60,000 bases of DNA from Bolinopsis microptera (lineage: Eukaryota > Ctenophora > Tentaculata > Lobata > Bolinopsidae). The stretch spans positions 6,654,858 to 6,714,857 of the forward strand of contig NC_087075.1 in NCBI RefSeq assembly GCF_026151205.1. Reading direction: 5' to 3'. The translations under genes and the position numbers were made by a program. This document shows, piece by piece, positions 1 to 11,523 of this stretch; the stretch's first letter is position 1; the number at the start of each line of letters is the position of its first letter. The notes under the pieces were generated by a model that did not search any database, was not told the DNA's origin, and saw nothing but the letters and a program-made list of their open reading frames with translations.

Positions 1-90
1 CGGATACTTTACACTTTAGATTACCAATATATTACATTATAATGGTATTATATGAATTAACGATTATTTGACACAATTTCCCCCATCTAG

Positions 91-1217
91 GAGACGGTGA
101 TCAACATTTCCACATCAAATTCGCGGGAGTCTGGCAAAAACTTGATGTTGAAACCGTTGAACACGATAACGGCACAAAATCTGTAGGCAAGGATGTTCAA
201 TCTCATCAATTTGGCAAATGCATCGCTTTAAATGATAATCAATCAATGGTTCAAGTTCTCGGCGGCCCGGAGGGAGGTCTAACAATCGATCTGAACGCTC
301 GAGTAAGCGACTACTTACCATCAACTAAAACTAGAGGCTTCATGGTCTATCTCAGAAGTCCCTATGAAACTGTTCTTACCGATGCAGGTGGAATTTTAGT
401 TTCTCCTGGTACAGAAACCTTTATAAGCCTCTCCAAAACCAAGGTAAACAGGCTCCCACCAAAATACGGTTCCTGTGAAAACGTAACAAGCGAATTTGTT
501 CCACAAATCGCTAAGACAGTCCGGGAGTGCATCCAAGAAGAAAATCTAAGATTAGCAGTTGAGGAATGTAATTGTGTTCCATGGTATCTAAAAGACAGGC
601 TCACCGAGTTAAACCTCACCTCTTACATGAACTACTGGTACGAGCTACAAAAGGAACACGCAGATGAGGAAGTTGACACCAGCGAGGAGTGTGGTTTTGC
701 TACTCAGTCACTCTGTAATTCCCTGGTGCTAGCTAAGATCGTTAAAACGAACGAGAGTACATGTCCGGAACCCTGCTCTTTTCTGCAGTACGACTGGTCC
801 CTGAAGCAGGGAAAGTTCCCGCCAACGGAAAAATACTGGGATTTACTGTTGAAAGATTTGGTGTCTATTGAAGATGAGGCGAAGGAAAAGAAGTTCACAT
901 TCGCTGAAGAAAACTATGCTAGGATACACATATATTATGAAGACATCAAGGTGACTGAGATGGAACAAGAGAAAGCGTACGAGATATTCAACTTTATAGC
1001 TGAGTTCGGTGGTACCGTGGACATGATGATTAGCTTTTCCTTCTTCACAGTATTCCAGGTGTGTGAACTGTTGATAGTTTGGTTTTGTTACAGAGGTGCT
1101 CGTGCTATGGGTGAAGAAGATTCTGATGATGGGGTCTTACGGGATGATCCTGAGTTAGGGAGCGATAGAAGCAAACCTGATGGCGTTTTCAGCAAGATAT
1201 CAGGAGTTTTTAAATGA
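91..1217 (+). CDS. DEG/ENaC sodium channel, 3' terminal exon (partial gene)
   Basis: This exon encodes the extracellular domain and second membrane helix of an amiloride-sensitive-type (DEG/ENaC) cation channel of the plasma membrane. It starts after a pyrimidine-rich acceptor ending in CAG-like 'atctag' at 90, and the frame stays open from 91 to the TGA at 1215-1217. The first in-frame ATG (246) is internal, so earlier exons with the N-terminus and first membrane helix lie left of the window. Family marks are the cysteine-rich domain (TVRECIQE, ECNCVPWYL, CGFATQSLC, CPEPCSF) and a hydrophobic segment near the end preceded by FGGTVDMMISFSFFT, which matches the pore and second helix. A short acidic cytoplasmic tail (EEDSDDG) follows. 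The DEG/ENaC family is secure; the gating ligand cannot be told. A damaged copy lies at 4.8-5.5 kb. Confidence 0.9.
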
Positions 1218-1782
1218 GTATTTTCTTATCATTTGGTATGTTATCTAATAGCCAAATGTTTGTTTAGCAATGCGTTTGTTATTTTATCAAATAGGCAAAT
1301 GTTTGTTTAGTAATGCTTTTGTTATTTTATCTTATGGGTAAATGTTCGTGTATCAATGAGTTTAACTCGGAGGGGGTCAGGGGAAATGTTGATCACCATT
1401 TCTAACGATTTGGATAGTATGGTGTTGGAATAAACACGATAATTTCTACCAACCATTGCATTGCATTGTTGGGGTATATATATATATACCCCAACAATGC
1501 AATTTCGTATATATACGAAATATGCTCAGAGCCAGTAATGACTAATGAGTATTGAGTATAGATGCTAAACCGAGTGATCATGGTCATGTTGCAACCCCCT
1601 ACAGTCCGTGACTCTAACATTGCACTAAATTGTAAACTCAAACTAATGATATTGGTTATTAATGAGCTCAAAGAAGCTATATATTCGTGCGCATAAACAT
1701 ATTAATACAATATTCATGGAAAATGAAACGTCAATCTAAACTTGAGGAGGTCAAGGAAGTAATAAAAATGAGAGTAGAATCG
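1218..1782. other. Intergenic, with two adjacent perfect palindromes
   Basis: No gene is seen here. Bases 1460-1503 form a perfect 44-bp palindrome centred on an AT run. Immediately after it, 1503-1520 form an 18-bp perfect palindrome. Before them, 'gtttagtaatgc'-like phrases are repeated in AT-rich sequence after the channel gene (about 1255-1345). Confidence 0.6.
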
Positions 1783-1790
1783 TACTACTC

Positions 1791-2035
1791 GAGGGCTAGG
1801 TGGCCTAGTGGTTAGAGCATCCGCCTTCTGCGCAGAAGTTTCAGGGTTTGAATCCCAGTGTCACCTAGTATAGGTAGTAGCTAAGGATCCATTGGATCTA
1901 TGCGATCTCCTCGGTCGACTCAGAAAACTTAATTGAGGGTTAAATGAGGAGGGGTACCTGTTAAAAGTCCAAGAAACTTCCTAGGATACCCCTTCAGTGC
2001 ATACTGTAAGCATAGTGCTATTAAGTATTAACTAT
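1791..2035 (+). mobile_element. tRNA-derived SINE with 8-bp target-site duplication
   Basis: The 5' part (about 1795-1870) resembles a tRNA. It has an A-box-like run (GTGGCCTAGTGGTTAGAG), a B-box-like run (GGGTTTGAATCCC) and pairing ends CTAGGTG/CACCTAG. The cloverleaf is imperfect, so this is the head of a SINE and not a working tRNA gene. A unique body follows to about 2035. The 8-bp sequence TACTACTC lies on both sides (1783-1790 and 2036-2043), as expected for a target-site duplication. The 3' 85 bp recurs in reverse at about 24352-24434. RNA polymerase III transcription from the internal boxes is inferred. Confidence 0.8.
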
Positions 2036-2090
2036 TACTACTCTAAGATGAGAAATACGTAGCGTACGTACTTATCCGACTACTTAGTAT

Positions 2091-2330
2091 TACAGGGTGA
2101 GTTGAAAATAGTGTGTAAAATTTAAATGGCTCTAATTTTTTTGACAAATGAAATTTCCACTTAATTTTTGCATATTTAGGTAATGAAAATATAAAAATAT
2201 TATAATAAAACAATAAAAATACTTAATAATTAATATTTTGCTCAACCCATCGTCCTTTATTAGCTAGGACATGTTGATAACGAGTAAGACAATTGTCTAT
2301 TATTATACACTATTTTCAACTCACCCTGTA
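2091..2330. mobile_element. 240-bp MITE with ~24-bp terminal inverted repeats
   Basis: The ends are inverted repeats. TACAGGGTGAGTTGAAAATA at 2091 is mirrored by TATTTTCAACTCACCCTGTA ending at 2330, and the match extends a few bases further inward. Each end starts with TA, which fits a TA target duplication of the Tc1/mariner type. The interior is AT-rich without coding potential, so this is a non-autonomous element. Confidence 0.8.
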
Positions 2331-2620
2331 TAAGTTCTAACACAGCTGCTATCTTAAACTAGTTCCTGCTGTTGCAGTAATCAAAACATGACGGAACATA
2401 AACAGGAAACTTCCGACACAAACGTTAAAATTCGCAAGAGACTAGAACATTGTCAGCATTGTTCTCAGCAGTCCGGTCCGGAACAACATTGTATGTAATA
2501 TAATTTAATATGATATTAATAATAATATAATAACTAGTGTTGAGTGGCGTGTTCTAATAGACAAAAGTTGGGGAAGTTGTTAATGCTTAAATTGCTTATT
2601 TCTAGGGAATTTTAACTTGG

Positions 2621-3890
2621 TACGGGTAAATGCCTCACAGAATGGCTAGCCTCACAGAATGGCCAAATTTGTAAATGTTTTTGTAAAATTTTTTATATAA
2701 GACTGGTAGGTTTTGTGGATACCATATGAAACAAAAGTCTTCTGGCAACACTTCCTGTGGTGAAATCATTAACTAGGACCACATTTTCTGGCATAAATAT
2801 GACTGTTTATGTAGAAATTTTGAGCACTGAAAATTTGTTTTCAAATTTTTGAACTAAGTTTACATTTTGGTGAGAACTTCTGGCACCAGTATGACAGAAG
2901 ATGTTCAAAGAATAGTATTCATCAAACAAAACGAACATTGTTCAATATAGGAAGAAAAAAATGCTAAAATGGCTACACGCCTCACAAAATGGCCAAAATA
3001 TGCCTCACAAAATTTGTTTTCAAATTTTTGAACTAAGTTTGCATTTTGGTGAGAACTTCTGGCACCAGTATGACAGAAGATGTTTAAAGAATAGTATTCA
3101 TCAAACAAAACGAACATTGTTCAATATAGGAAGAAAAAAAATGCTAAAATGGCTAAACGCCTCACAAAATGTCCAAAATATGCCTCACAAAATGGCCAAA
3201 ATTTAAAACTCCTTTTATTCAATGAAACAATAAGTCTAAAGTATTCACAAGCTATTTATCATACAATAACACCCCAGATGGAGTGTTTTTACAGCCGAAT
3301 GAAGGTTATAAATCATGAAATCAGGAAATATGAACAACGCCACACAAAATGGCCATTTTTGGTGTAGGAAATTATGCCCTTTTTATTCAGTTCTAATAAA
3401 TTTAACCTATATGGGCCATGGGGGTGTTAACAAGGCATATTAATACCAGCAGCATGCCTGAAACAAGAGCCAAACGTTTTAGAAAAATAAAATTTTCTTG
3501 TTTTCATTTTTTTTGGCCATTTTGTGAGGCATTTTTTCTTTTTTGTGAAATAATTTTTCACAGCTCAGTTTTTTCGTGAGTTTTAGGTTATTACCCCATT
3601 CCTTAATAGGTTTTCTAACAACGTGTGGTGATAGAAATTTAAAAAGTATCTCCATCAAAAAATTATAGAAATTCAGATTTGGCCATTCTGTGAGGCATGT
3701 ATTTTTAGAGGAAGATTTTCCGGCCAATTTTCTTCAAAGAAAAAATGGTTATGAGATTAAATCAACCCCCGGGAAGAAAAATATGAGTGTCAACTTAGCT
3801 TCTTATGAGATAAAAACTGGAATAAAGTGTGTTTTGTGATTTTGAGAGACCTTCCTTTTTTTTGGCCATTCTGTGAGGCATATACCCGTA
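2621..3890. mobile_element. 1.27-kb non-autonomous element with inverted ends and internal copies of the end motif
   Basis: The left end (TACGGGTAAATGCCTCACAG, from 2621) is mirrored at the right end (CTGTGAGGCATATACCCGTA, ending 3890) over about 26 bp with one mismatch. The end motif, roughly GCCTCACARAATGGCCA, recurs inside: in forward orientation near 2650, 2970, 3000, 3160, 3185 and 3340, and in reverse near 3520, 3680 and 3865. Bases 2831-3009 and 3010-3188 are a 179-bp tandem duplication. No transposase is seen; short open frames are not conserved-looking. TA may be the target duplication. Confidence 0.75.
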
Positions 3891-4429
3891 TGGTTTCATC
3901 CTCCGTTATTAAAGAAAGGTAACGATTTTAAAAGTTTGTCCTAAAAACGTTGAAGAAATAAAATATAGACTCGAAGGTCTCACTTCAAAAAAATTCTCAC
4001 CAAATTTCCAGTTGAATAAGTTGATCAATATACGTAATGAAAGAACGAGCAAGGGAAATGTTCCGCGTTCACAAGATTTCCGGGTTAAGAAGCTGAGAGG
4101 AGCCATAGTTGTTACTTTAGGTTATTTTACTTTTAGCGGGACACTTTAATGTTAGTTGTATCACCTAATAAGCAAATTTTTTTTGGTGTGCGATGTAATG
4201 AAGATGGAAAGTGATGTGGTCTTTAATGGGCATGTCCATTGGAGACTTAGTATGTTTACTTTCTTTAGTCGTCATGGTAACTTAAGGTTTTAGCTGCACG
4301 GGGACTAGTCAATGTAGATGTTAAATAACCGTATAAATAGTGAGCGTACAATACTGGTAGTTGTGTCGCACATGAGTAGTGGTAAATATGAAGCCTATCA
4401 TCTCGAGTTCATTGTTATGATCATGGTTC

Positions 4430-4630
4430 CTAACAAATGAACGGATAGTCCGCTCTTAAGGGGACATACACCAAAACCTTTCAAAACCTTAAGGGGATCA
4501 TGTTTGTTTTGTCCATTTTTGTCCATTCGTTTTTGTCCATCCTCAGAATATAGGGTACCACATGGAAAAAATGAGCAAATATGGACAAAAATGGACAAAT
4601 GATCGGATAGCTCGCTCTTAACAAGTACCA
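4430..4630. repeat. Short direct and inverted repeats
   Basis: The phrase 'cggatagtccgctctta' near 4441 returns as 'cggatagctcgctctta' near 4604. Between them, TTTGTCCATTTTTGTCCATTC is mirrored by ATGGACAAAAATGGACAAA. This could be a small mobile-element remnant; its class is unknown. Confidence 0.4.
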
Positions 4631-4842
4631 CGCACTTGATTATTCTAGAATGCGAAGTAGAGGGATACCGGGTGTTGGAAGTAGATAATGTGTTGACTAC
4701 TGCTAGACTACAAGTTAATGGCTATCTAATTGAGTCTTTCAGATCTTTCAGATTTGTCTATTTTTTTGTAAGTTTAACAAATCAGCTAGAAATTAAGAAA
4801 ACACAAGTTTTGGTCGGCCGAGTATTTTGATAGTGGTGTCAT

Positions 4843-5520
4843 GTCGCTATTTTAAAATTAAAAAGCCAAACTGCAATGTACTCAATATGAAGGATCAAGA
4901 AGGAGCTTGGTTGCAACTTTGCAAGGAGGTGTCCAGCAAATCAGTGAGGGAATGTATCCAGGAGATGGAATTACAGGTAGAGTGTCTCTGTATTCCATTG
5001 TACTTGAAGGAAATGTTTCCAAAGCTGAATCTAAGACAGTGCCAAAAGCACTGGGAGTTCACCTTGTGAGATAACGATAAAATTATCGTTATCAGATAAT
5101 ATTAATTATATTTGTGGGTTCGCCACACAAACAGCTTGCGCCTTGCTTGTATTAGAGGGACGTGTTAAAATGACGGGTACTAATGAGATGGAATGTCCTG
5201 AACCATGTTCTTTTGAAGAGTACGTCTGGAACATGAACGTAGGAGAGTTCTCCCAACTAGAGCTTATTGGGAATTATTTAAAGGAAAAGGTGAAGGTTGA
5301 GAGTTGCTTATTTTGGGTAACCTTTATGTCATCTATAATGAAAACATCAAGGTTACCCAAAATAAGCAGAAGAAAACTTATGAGATTGTCAATCAAATCA
5401 TCATGTTTTGTTATATTCAAGTCTATGAAAACATTTGTCACAAATACACAATTCGCTTGATTATTTATGCATATTTAAGTTTAAACTACATATTTTACAA
5501 GTATCTCGGATCATCATGAC
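4843..5520 (+). pseudogene. Decayed DEG/ENaC channel copy
   Basis: This is a broken relative of the channel exon at 91-1217. Block 1 (to 5069) keeps SVRECIQE and CLCIPLYLKE, then stops at a TGA. Block 2 (from about 5113) keeps CGFATQ..C and ECPEPCSFEEYVWN. Near 5300 the frame shifts and about 17 residues are lost. The third block continues in another frame (NENIKVTQNKQKKTYEIV, matching EDIKVTEMEQEKAYEIF of the intact copy). The pore segment is not recognisable. Where the first frame breaks, a 24-base hairpin (GATAACGATAA, AA, TTATCGTTATC) occupies the place of the linker. A tandem duplicate that later decayed is the simplest reading. Upstream homology before about 4840 is not visible. Confidence 0.8.
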
Positions 5521-7250
5521 GTATAATATGAAACTTATTCAGTTATGAGAGTGAATTGAAATGCATCCTGCATGATTCGAATGGTTTTAATTGGGTGAGA
5601 TATAAAACAACTTTGATGGTTACAAATGAGAACAAACCCTCGACCACGAAGATCAAAGAATTGTTGCGAACTCAACTAAAGTGTTTAACATGAAGCAGAA
5701 TAATGCCAGACAACCTCGTGTCTGCCGCGCCTGACCAAACGGTTGAGATATGAGACATATTTGACATATTTGAATACTATTGCAATCTTTATAAAATAGC
5801 TTCTAATAATACCGGATACTGCTTAAATACATCACGGCAATAGGTCCCGAGAAAATCCCCGAGAGAGCCACGTCATGTAAACGAGCCGTGAATAGCTCCA
5901 AACGATTAGATCTCTACCTTCATTAACAAAATAACTGGGTATCGTAACTGCAACTGTCGAAAACGCGACATAGTGGAGAGGTCAAATCATAAACGACCAT
6001 TTAGATGTTGTCTAGTGCAATCAGTAACGCGTCAAATAAACTTCGTGTAATATAGCAACTCTATCATCTCAACCTGCGATACAACATTTGTCCATATCAC
6101 AGGAAGCTTCAAAGTTCAAAGGTTAAGGAAGATCGTCTTATTACTGCAATACAACATCTGTCACAATCACAATCACAGGAAGCTTCAGCTTCAAAGGAAG
6201 ATCATCTTATTAGCAGGAACTCCCACATTTCAATGAACGTCAACTTGGGGTTACCTCGATATTCGCTTAAAGTGACCATTTACTGGTAGTTACGTTCGGA
6301 AACTCTCACTTCCTTTGATAAAGATCTTCACAACATGTCACGACACACCAATGATGGCAGCAAAAGTAACCATCAAAGGAAAAGTAAAAATAGATATCTA
6401 GTTCAATATCCACTTACCTAACGTGGGGGAATAAATCTGGGGGATGCTTAGTAAAGTATTATACTACGACTAATTAGGCATTGTAACTCGTCGTTTAATA
6501 GTCCTCCTTAAGTGCTGCGCATGTTACAAAATGGTATATAAAAGTTGCAATATTATTGCATTATATTTGATTACTTTGACAGATCGTGTTTAGGTTTCAA
6601 GTCGTTGGAACAGCATCACCCAGAACAGAAACAAACTAAACAGATAAAAAAGTTGCTTTTCGTTCATGTTAAACAATGCTCTGTGCACATACAAATGGTA
6701 TAATGATTTATCAATTATGTATGTAAAAATAAAGATTGAAAAGAATATAATTATTCTTTTTGTCTCTTTTCAAAATGTTACCAAAGATAAGACAATAGTC
6801 ATTTATAAGTATATTCACTGGAATTACTCCGTTGACGAACGAGTTATAAATTTGAAACTTCTTTGTGTAAGCACATAAATAACCAACCATCCAGTTTTAA
6901 GTGCATAAAGTAGTCCACTCCTAGACTGAGTTGAAATTTAAATACAGTAAGCTGCTCTATTAAAATCAAAGAGAATTGAACTACTTTAAATTCGATCTTT
7001 AGATTTTATAGCAGCAATAAATCGTTCATTTAACCCTTTATTCGGGTAATCCATAATTTAAAGGTCACCAGAGACTTTTAAACGAAGCAGCTACACCTAT
7101 AACGCGGTACCAAGAATTAAACACCCCTCAGAGATACGATTACACGAGATTGCTTAGCGATTTGCAGCAGAATTAAGATCATGAGACTTACCAGAGAGAA
7201 ATTAACAACATAGTGCTCTAGTAAACTTTCATAAAACAATACACTGCAAA
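5521..7250. other. Intergenic, no gene seen
   Basis: I find no convincing exon. A 45-bp stretch is partly duplicated around 6075-6185 (phrase 'cacaggaagcttca...aggaagatc'). The rest is AT-rich unique sequence. Confidence 0.4.
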
Positions 7251-7255
7251 TACAC

Positions 7256-7344
7256 TGCCAATGCCAGTCTGCCAATGCCAGTCTGCCAATGCCAGTCTGC
7301 CAATGCCAGTCTGCCAATGCCAGTCTGCCAATGCCAGTCTGCCA
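7256..7344. repeat. 14-bp tandem repeat (TGCCAATGCCAGTC)
   Basis: About six near-identical 14-bp units stand in a row. An open frame through them on the minus strand is only the repeat read out and is not a gene. Confidence 0.9.
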
Positions 7345-8190
7345 TGATACTGGCCTAGTGGCCTATAATAAACTTCTACTGGTCAACGTATATTGGTCAA
7401 CATTTATACTAGAAGCGGGATGGGTATAAGTAGAATTAACTAATTACAATAATAGAGATGACGCTAATTGTATGAGCTCAAATGATAAAATGAGCAGCAC
7501 CAAAAGTGAAAATGTTAAATTTATAAGCTTTTGGTTTTCGTAAGCATACATCAACTTCCTTGAAGGCAATAACGCAGAGGAAGATAACGTCACTACATCA
7601 TTAAGATTGGGATAGATACTGCAGCATCTGTCTCAAGAAAACAATTGTGTAATAAAGTAATATATCAGCGCTACAGAATAAGGAAGAACGTCATGGGCTT
7701 ACAGAGAACAATCCAGATGCGGTCACTTAGAATTGATAATAGAACTAGAGGGCGTGAAACCATAAATTAGAGTACGAGAACTAGCAGCTGTTTTTAGAGA
7801 GGATGATTTTAGAGAGGATGATTATGCGGCTGCCGCACTGAGTCGCACATAATTATGCGGGTGGTGATCCCCCATCTCAAGTGTAATAAAGTAGCCGGTG
7901 AATCATCTCGGATAATGAAAATGTGCCGTATTGGAGGTGCCTGGTCGGGTTGGGACTGAAGTTTAACGCAGGATTCAATTACAACTGATAATTCATCGGA
8001 CCGCCGGACGCTGAGGAGTGAGGACCATCGATCTTTCTCTCATTATCCATTATCATGTGTTTGAATGTTCTTTGTCATCTTTATTCGTGTTCCATTTGAA
8101 TGAGTTTCTATTGCATTCACGTATTTAGGATTTCTATTTCTAGATTGAAGCAGAAAGTGTTACTGGTAACAATAACACAGCTAACCCAGG
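7345..8190. other. Upstream region of the MMP-like gene
   Basis: No coding exon is seen. A short direct repeat (GAGAGGATGATT) occurs near 7797-7822. The promoter of the following gene is presumably here, but I cannot point to a clear core element. Confidence 0.4.
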
Positions 8191-9822
8191 ATGGGACGAA
8201 GTTTATTAATGTTAATACTCTGTCTCCTGATGGTAATTAGAACAAGCAGTAACAAGAGAGTAGACGCGTACGTGGATGGCAGGGAAATTAGCAACGTAAG
8301 AGATCTTAGCAATGCATTAGGGTGGTTTGGAGTGAATCTGTTCAATCTAGGATTTCATCAGACTCAAAGGAACCGAATACCTAAAGTTGTCAGGATCCGA
8401 GCACGGGATATCAACAACAGTGACCATCTTGAAAACAGTGCAGTAGGCTACCTCCTACAGTTTGGTTATATCGAGATGGTTACTGAGAAAACAGAAACAG
8501 AGTTGACTGAAGGAGACTACTTCATTGACCACAATGATCTCAGTAAAGCACTGAGAGAATTACAGAAGTTTCATGGACTGGCAGTGACTGGGAGACCAAG
8601 TGTGGAGACTCAGGGTCACATGATGAGAGCTCGGTGTGGCATGAAGGATGTTCGGTATGATTCCCTGAACAGGGCAGAGAGATCTTTTATCTTAGAAAAG
8701 ACCTTAGAGACTAAGCGTGTAAAGAACACTTTGAAGTACTGGTTTGATCCTGATAAGTACACAAATGATCTAGATAAAGATTTAGTAAGGAGCGAGGTTG
8801 AAGAAGCTTTTAAACTTTGGTCGAACACAGCAAACATTTCCTTTCTTGAAGTGCAAATCAACAACGAGGCGGATATCAGGATAAGCTTTGAAGTTGGTGA
8901 TCATGGTGACGGCATCGGAGGTGCAAACTCTCACGTCACTCCAAAGGGACTGCTACACTTCGATGATGCAGAAAAGTTCACTGTCCAGACAGCATATGGG
9001 ACCAACTTACACTACGTGGCGACACATCAAATAGGCCATTTGTTGGGGATACCTCATTTTGAAGCTGACCACAGAAACAATGTTATGTTCCCCCTTTACC
9101 AGCGGTACAAAGACAACCGTGAACTGGGGCGCCTGGACAAGGCAGCTGGTGTAGCAGCAGTGGGAGCTGGAGAGGGGTCAGTCCAGCCTCTTATTGAGGA
9201 GATCATCCTACCAGTTGAAGTGGTAAACCAATATGTAGAACCCACTGCTGGCATTCCTGACATACCTCCAGGTTGTATCGAGAAGATAGATGCTGTCTTC
9301 CATTGGGCCGGTAATCCAGAGTATTTATACTTATTTGCAGGATCTTGGTATTACAGACTGGTGCCAAGGAGTTCTGATTCAGGAGACCTTCTACCTGTTT
9401 TAGACGCATCAGTTTTACCAAAAAGAATCGGAATTGACGGGCTTTTTGGTTTGCCGAGGAACATAGACGCGGCAGTAGAATCACTAGATAATTCCATCCA
9501 ATTGTACGCGTTCAAGGGATCAAAGTACTACATTTACAACATGCTCTCTAGAAAAGTTATCAAAGAAGGATCCCTATCAGACCTGTGGCCTGTTGACACG
9601 CCAGATAAAATAGACGGAGCACTCCAGATAGATCCCCAAACTCTAGGGTTCCTAGTGGAAGATAAACTGTACGAGTACAAGTCGGATACTGGAGAGTGGA
9701 GGGCGGGGTGTGATGGATCTAACTACTTCAGAAAGTTTGTAGGGCTGGATTCTTTGTCAGTTGGATTTATCAGAGGCTGGACTTGGATCTTTCAAGGGGC
9801 TGTGAGTAAACTAATAAGATAG
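8191..9822 (+). CDS. Matrix metalloproteinase-like protein with E-to-Q catalytic site (probable pseudoenzyme)
   Basis: The gene is intronless and encodes 543 residues. An N-terminal hydrophobic signal (about residues 1-20) suggests secretion. The propeptide region follows (LRELQKFHGLAVTGRPS), with a cysteine-switch-like ARCGMKD around Cys149. The catalytic domain spans about residues 165-310. Its zinc site reads HQIGHLLGIPH, with His279, His283 and His289 kept, but residue 280 is Gln (CAA at 9028-9030) where active enzymes have Glu. A Met-turn (NVMFP) follows. A C-terminal hemopexin-like propeller runs from about Cys362 to Cys507, the usual disulfide pair. Loss of the general-base glutamate should abolish or strongly reduce proteolysis while zinc binding could persist. 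A secreted decoy or matrix-binding role is inference. Confidence 0.93.
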   Translation: MGRSLLMLILCLLMVIRTSSNKRVDAYVDGREISNVRDLSNALGWFGVNLFNLGFHQTQRNRIPKVVRIRARDINNSDHLENSAVGYLLQFGYIEMVTEKTETELTEGDYFIDHNDLSKALRELQKFHGLAVTGRPSVETQGHMMRARCGMKDVRYDSLNRAERSFILEKTLETKRVKNTLKYWFDPDKYTNDLDKDLVRSEVEEAFKLWSNTANISFLEVQINNEADIRISFEVGDHGDGIGGANSHVTPKGLLHFDDAEKFTVQTAYGTNLHYVATHQIGHLLGIPHFEADHRNNVMFPLYQRYKDNRELGRLDKAAGVAAVGAGEGSVQPLIEEIILPVEVVNQYVEPTAGIPDIPPGCIEKIDAVFHWAGNPEYLYLFAGSWYYRLVPRSSDSGDLLPVLDASVLPKRIGIDGLFGLPRNIDAAVESLDNSIQLYAFKGSKYYIYNMLSRKVIKEGSLSDLWPVDTPDKIDGALQIDPQTLGFLVEDKLYEYKSDTGEWRAGCDGSNYFRKFVGLDSLSVGFIRGWTWIFQGAVSKLIR

Positions 9823-11520
9823 TGAAACAAGTCTGCTAATATAGTAATAATATTCTAGTCATAGTTTGTTATTTAAGTTAAATCAGTAATGTGAGGATAA
9901 GGTGGATGAGATTTAAAATATAATTTAAATTATTCATTATTCAGTGGTATTCAGTGGCAAGAGACAGGAACGGTTGGGAATCCTACACATTCATGCTGCG
10001 ATCAATTAAAGCTGATCTAGGACTCCCCATCTGTGCTCAAGTCAGTATTCCGCTACAAATTATTAATTAACGATCTCGTTGCATTAATCCATATGCAAAA
10101 GCGGGAGCTTCCTGTACTTATGATTTGTACAGGGTAATCAATAATCATTGAAATATTTGAGAATAAAAGAATCTTATGATTCAAGATTATTAGAGGAGGG
10201 TAATGATTTGGCTCGTGATTGATTGACCAATAATTACTATGATTTCAGCAAGTTGGTTCGCTATCTACTAGAACGAACAGGAGATGTGCTAAAGAGCTGA
10301 GGAAAATGAAGTTACTCGCGGGCAGAATGGAACCAAGTTCTGCGTGCAAAGATTACATTGTGGATAGATACAATGTTGAAGTCGAGTTTGATATGACAGA
10401 TTTTAATTAGTAATCTTATCTTAACACATAAGTACGAGAAATTTAAAAGTTTAAATATCAGGGCTGTTTGAATTGAAACTAAAATCTTCAAAAATAATAC
10501 CAACTGAAATTGTCAATAAAAAGGTTCAAAAATCAGATCCCTTCAGTATACCGTTTACATTTTACACTGTACGTCTTTTTAATCATCAAATTGTAAAAAA
10601 TACCAGGTCTGTGTCATATAGGATAATACAAAATTGCAATTGTAAGTAAAAGTAAGATTAATGGAAATAAACTATAAACGACTGTACGTTCAGAAGATGA
10701 ACCAGTACGCGTCCAGTAATATCTGAAGAAGATGAATCAATCACGATGGTTGCTTTGATTGAAATGGCTTCCTGCATCTTCGATAATATGACAAAATTAC
10801 GTCGCCTGGCTCATAAGTAATGAAAATATTATTAAGGTGAACAGTTCGTACTCCAACGCTACAAGGGATGATGACTCTGATGATTAATGTTATCCCATCT
10901 TATATCAGCCCATGACTCATGGCCATGTGGTTGGTCTCGGCAGCGCATACTAATTAAATCTAATCGATATGCTAATATCAAACCACCATGGCCATGGACA
11001 TTGGACAAAGCTAGATTGTACATAAATCATACTTTATACGGAACATCTGGCCAAGTCAGTGAACGTATGGTAATAATTACGGAATTGTGTATGCATAATA
11101 CATTGATTTTAGCGTCTTAAAGGACCAGAACAAATGGGCGGGATATCAAGCATTGAGTTTTTTTCTTAAAACGAAGTTCCTAGAAAGTTCAAAAAGTTAA
11201 AAGATGGATATCTGCAATAATATTGCCAATATTATATTAGGCGGTTGTGTATTATATAATGTATATAATGTATATGTATATGTGTATAACTTATATAGGT
11301 TTTTAACGAACACTCGAATGAGTTTTCACAGCATGGCAAGTAAAGATAAAGAGAGGAAGGCCAGGTTACAGCACAAGTAATATTACTAGTAACTAGTAGT
11401 ATTAACAGTAACTAGTAGTATTAACAGTAACTAACTAGTAAAATAACCACTGTATCACACCACTACAGCCCGACTAATTCTCGTGAATCTTTTGCCAGAA
11501 TAACACAAGAGAACCCTCTG
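9823..11520. other. Intergenic, no gene seen
   Basis: The sequence is AT-rich. Short repeats of 'actagtagtattaacagta' occur at 11385-11440. I searched here for the missing last exons of importin-4 and found none that fit. A weak candidate tail exon is at about 11481-11531 (minus): it joins in phase but stops after 14 residues that do not resemble the family. Confidence 0.4.
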
Positions 11521-11523
11521 GTT

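Noticed and set aside
1795-1870. Functional tRNA gene
   Set aside because: Internal promoter boxes are present but the cloverleaf stems mismatch; the SINE body and target duplication explain it better.
4636-4830. 64-codon frame upstream of the channel pseudogene
   Set aside because: It shows no similarity to the channel or to any family I know.
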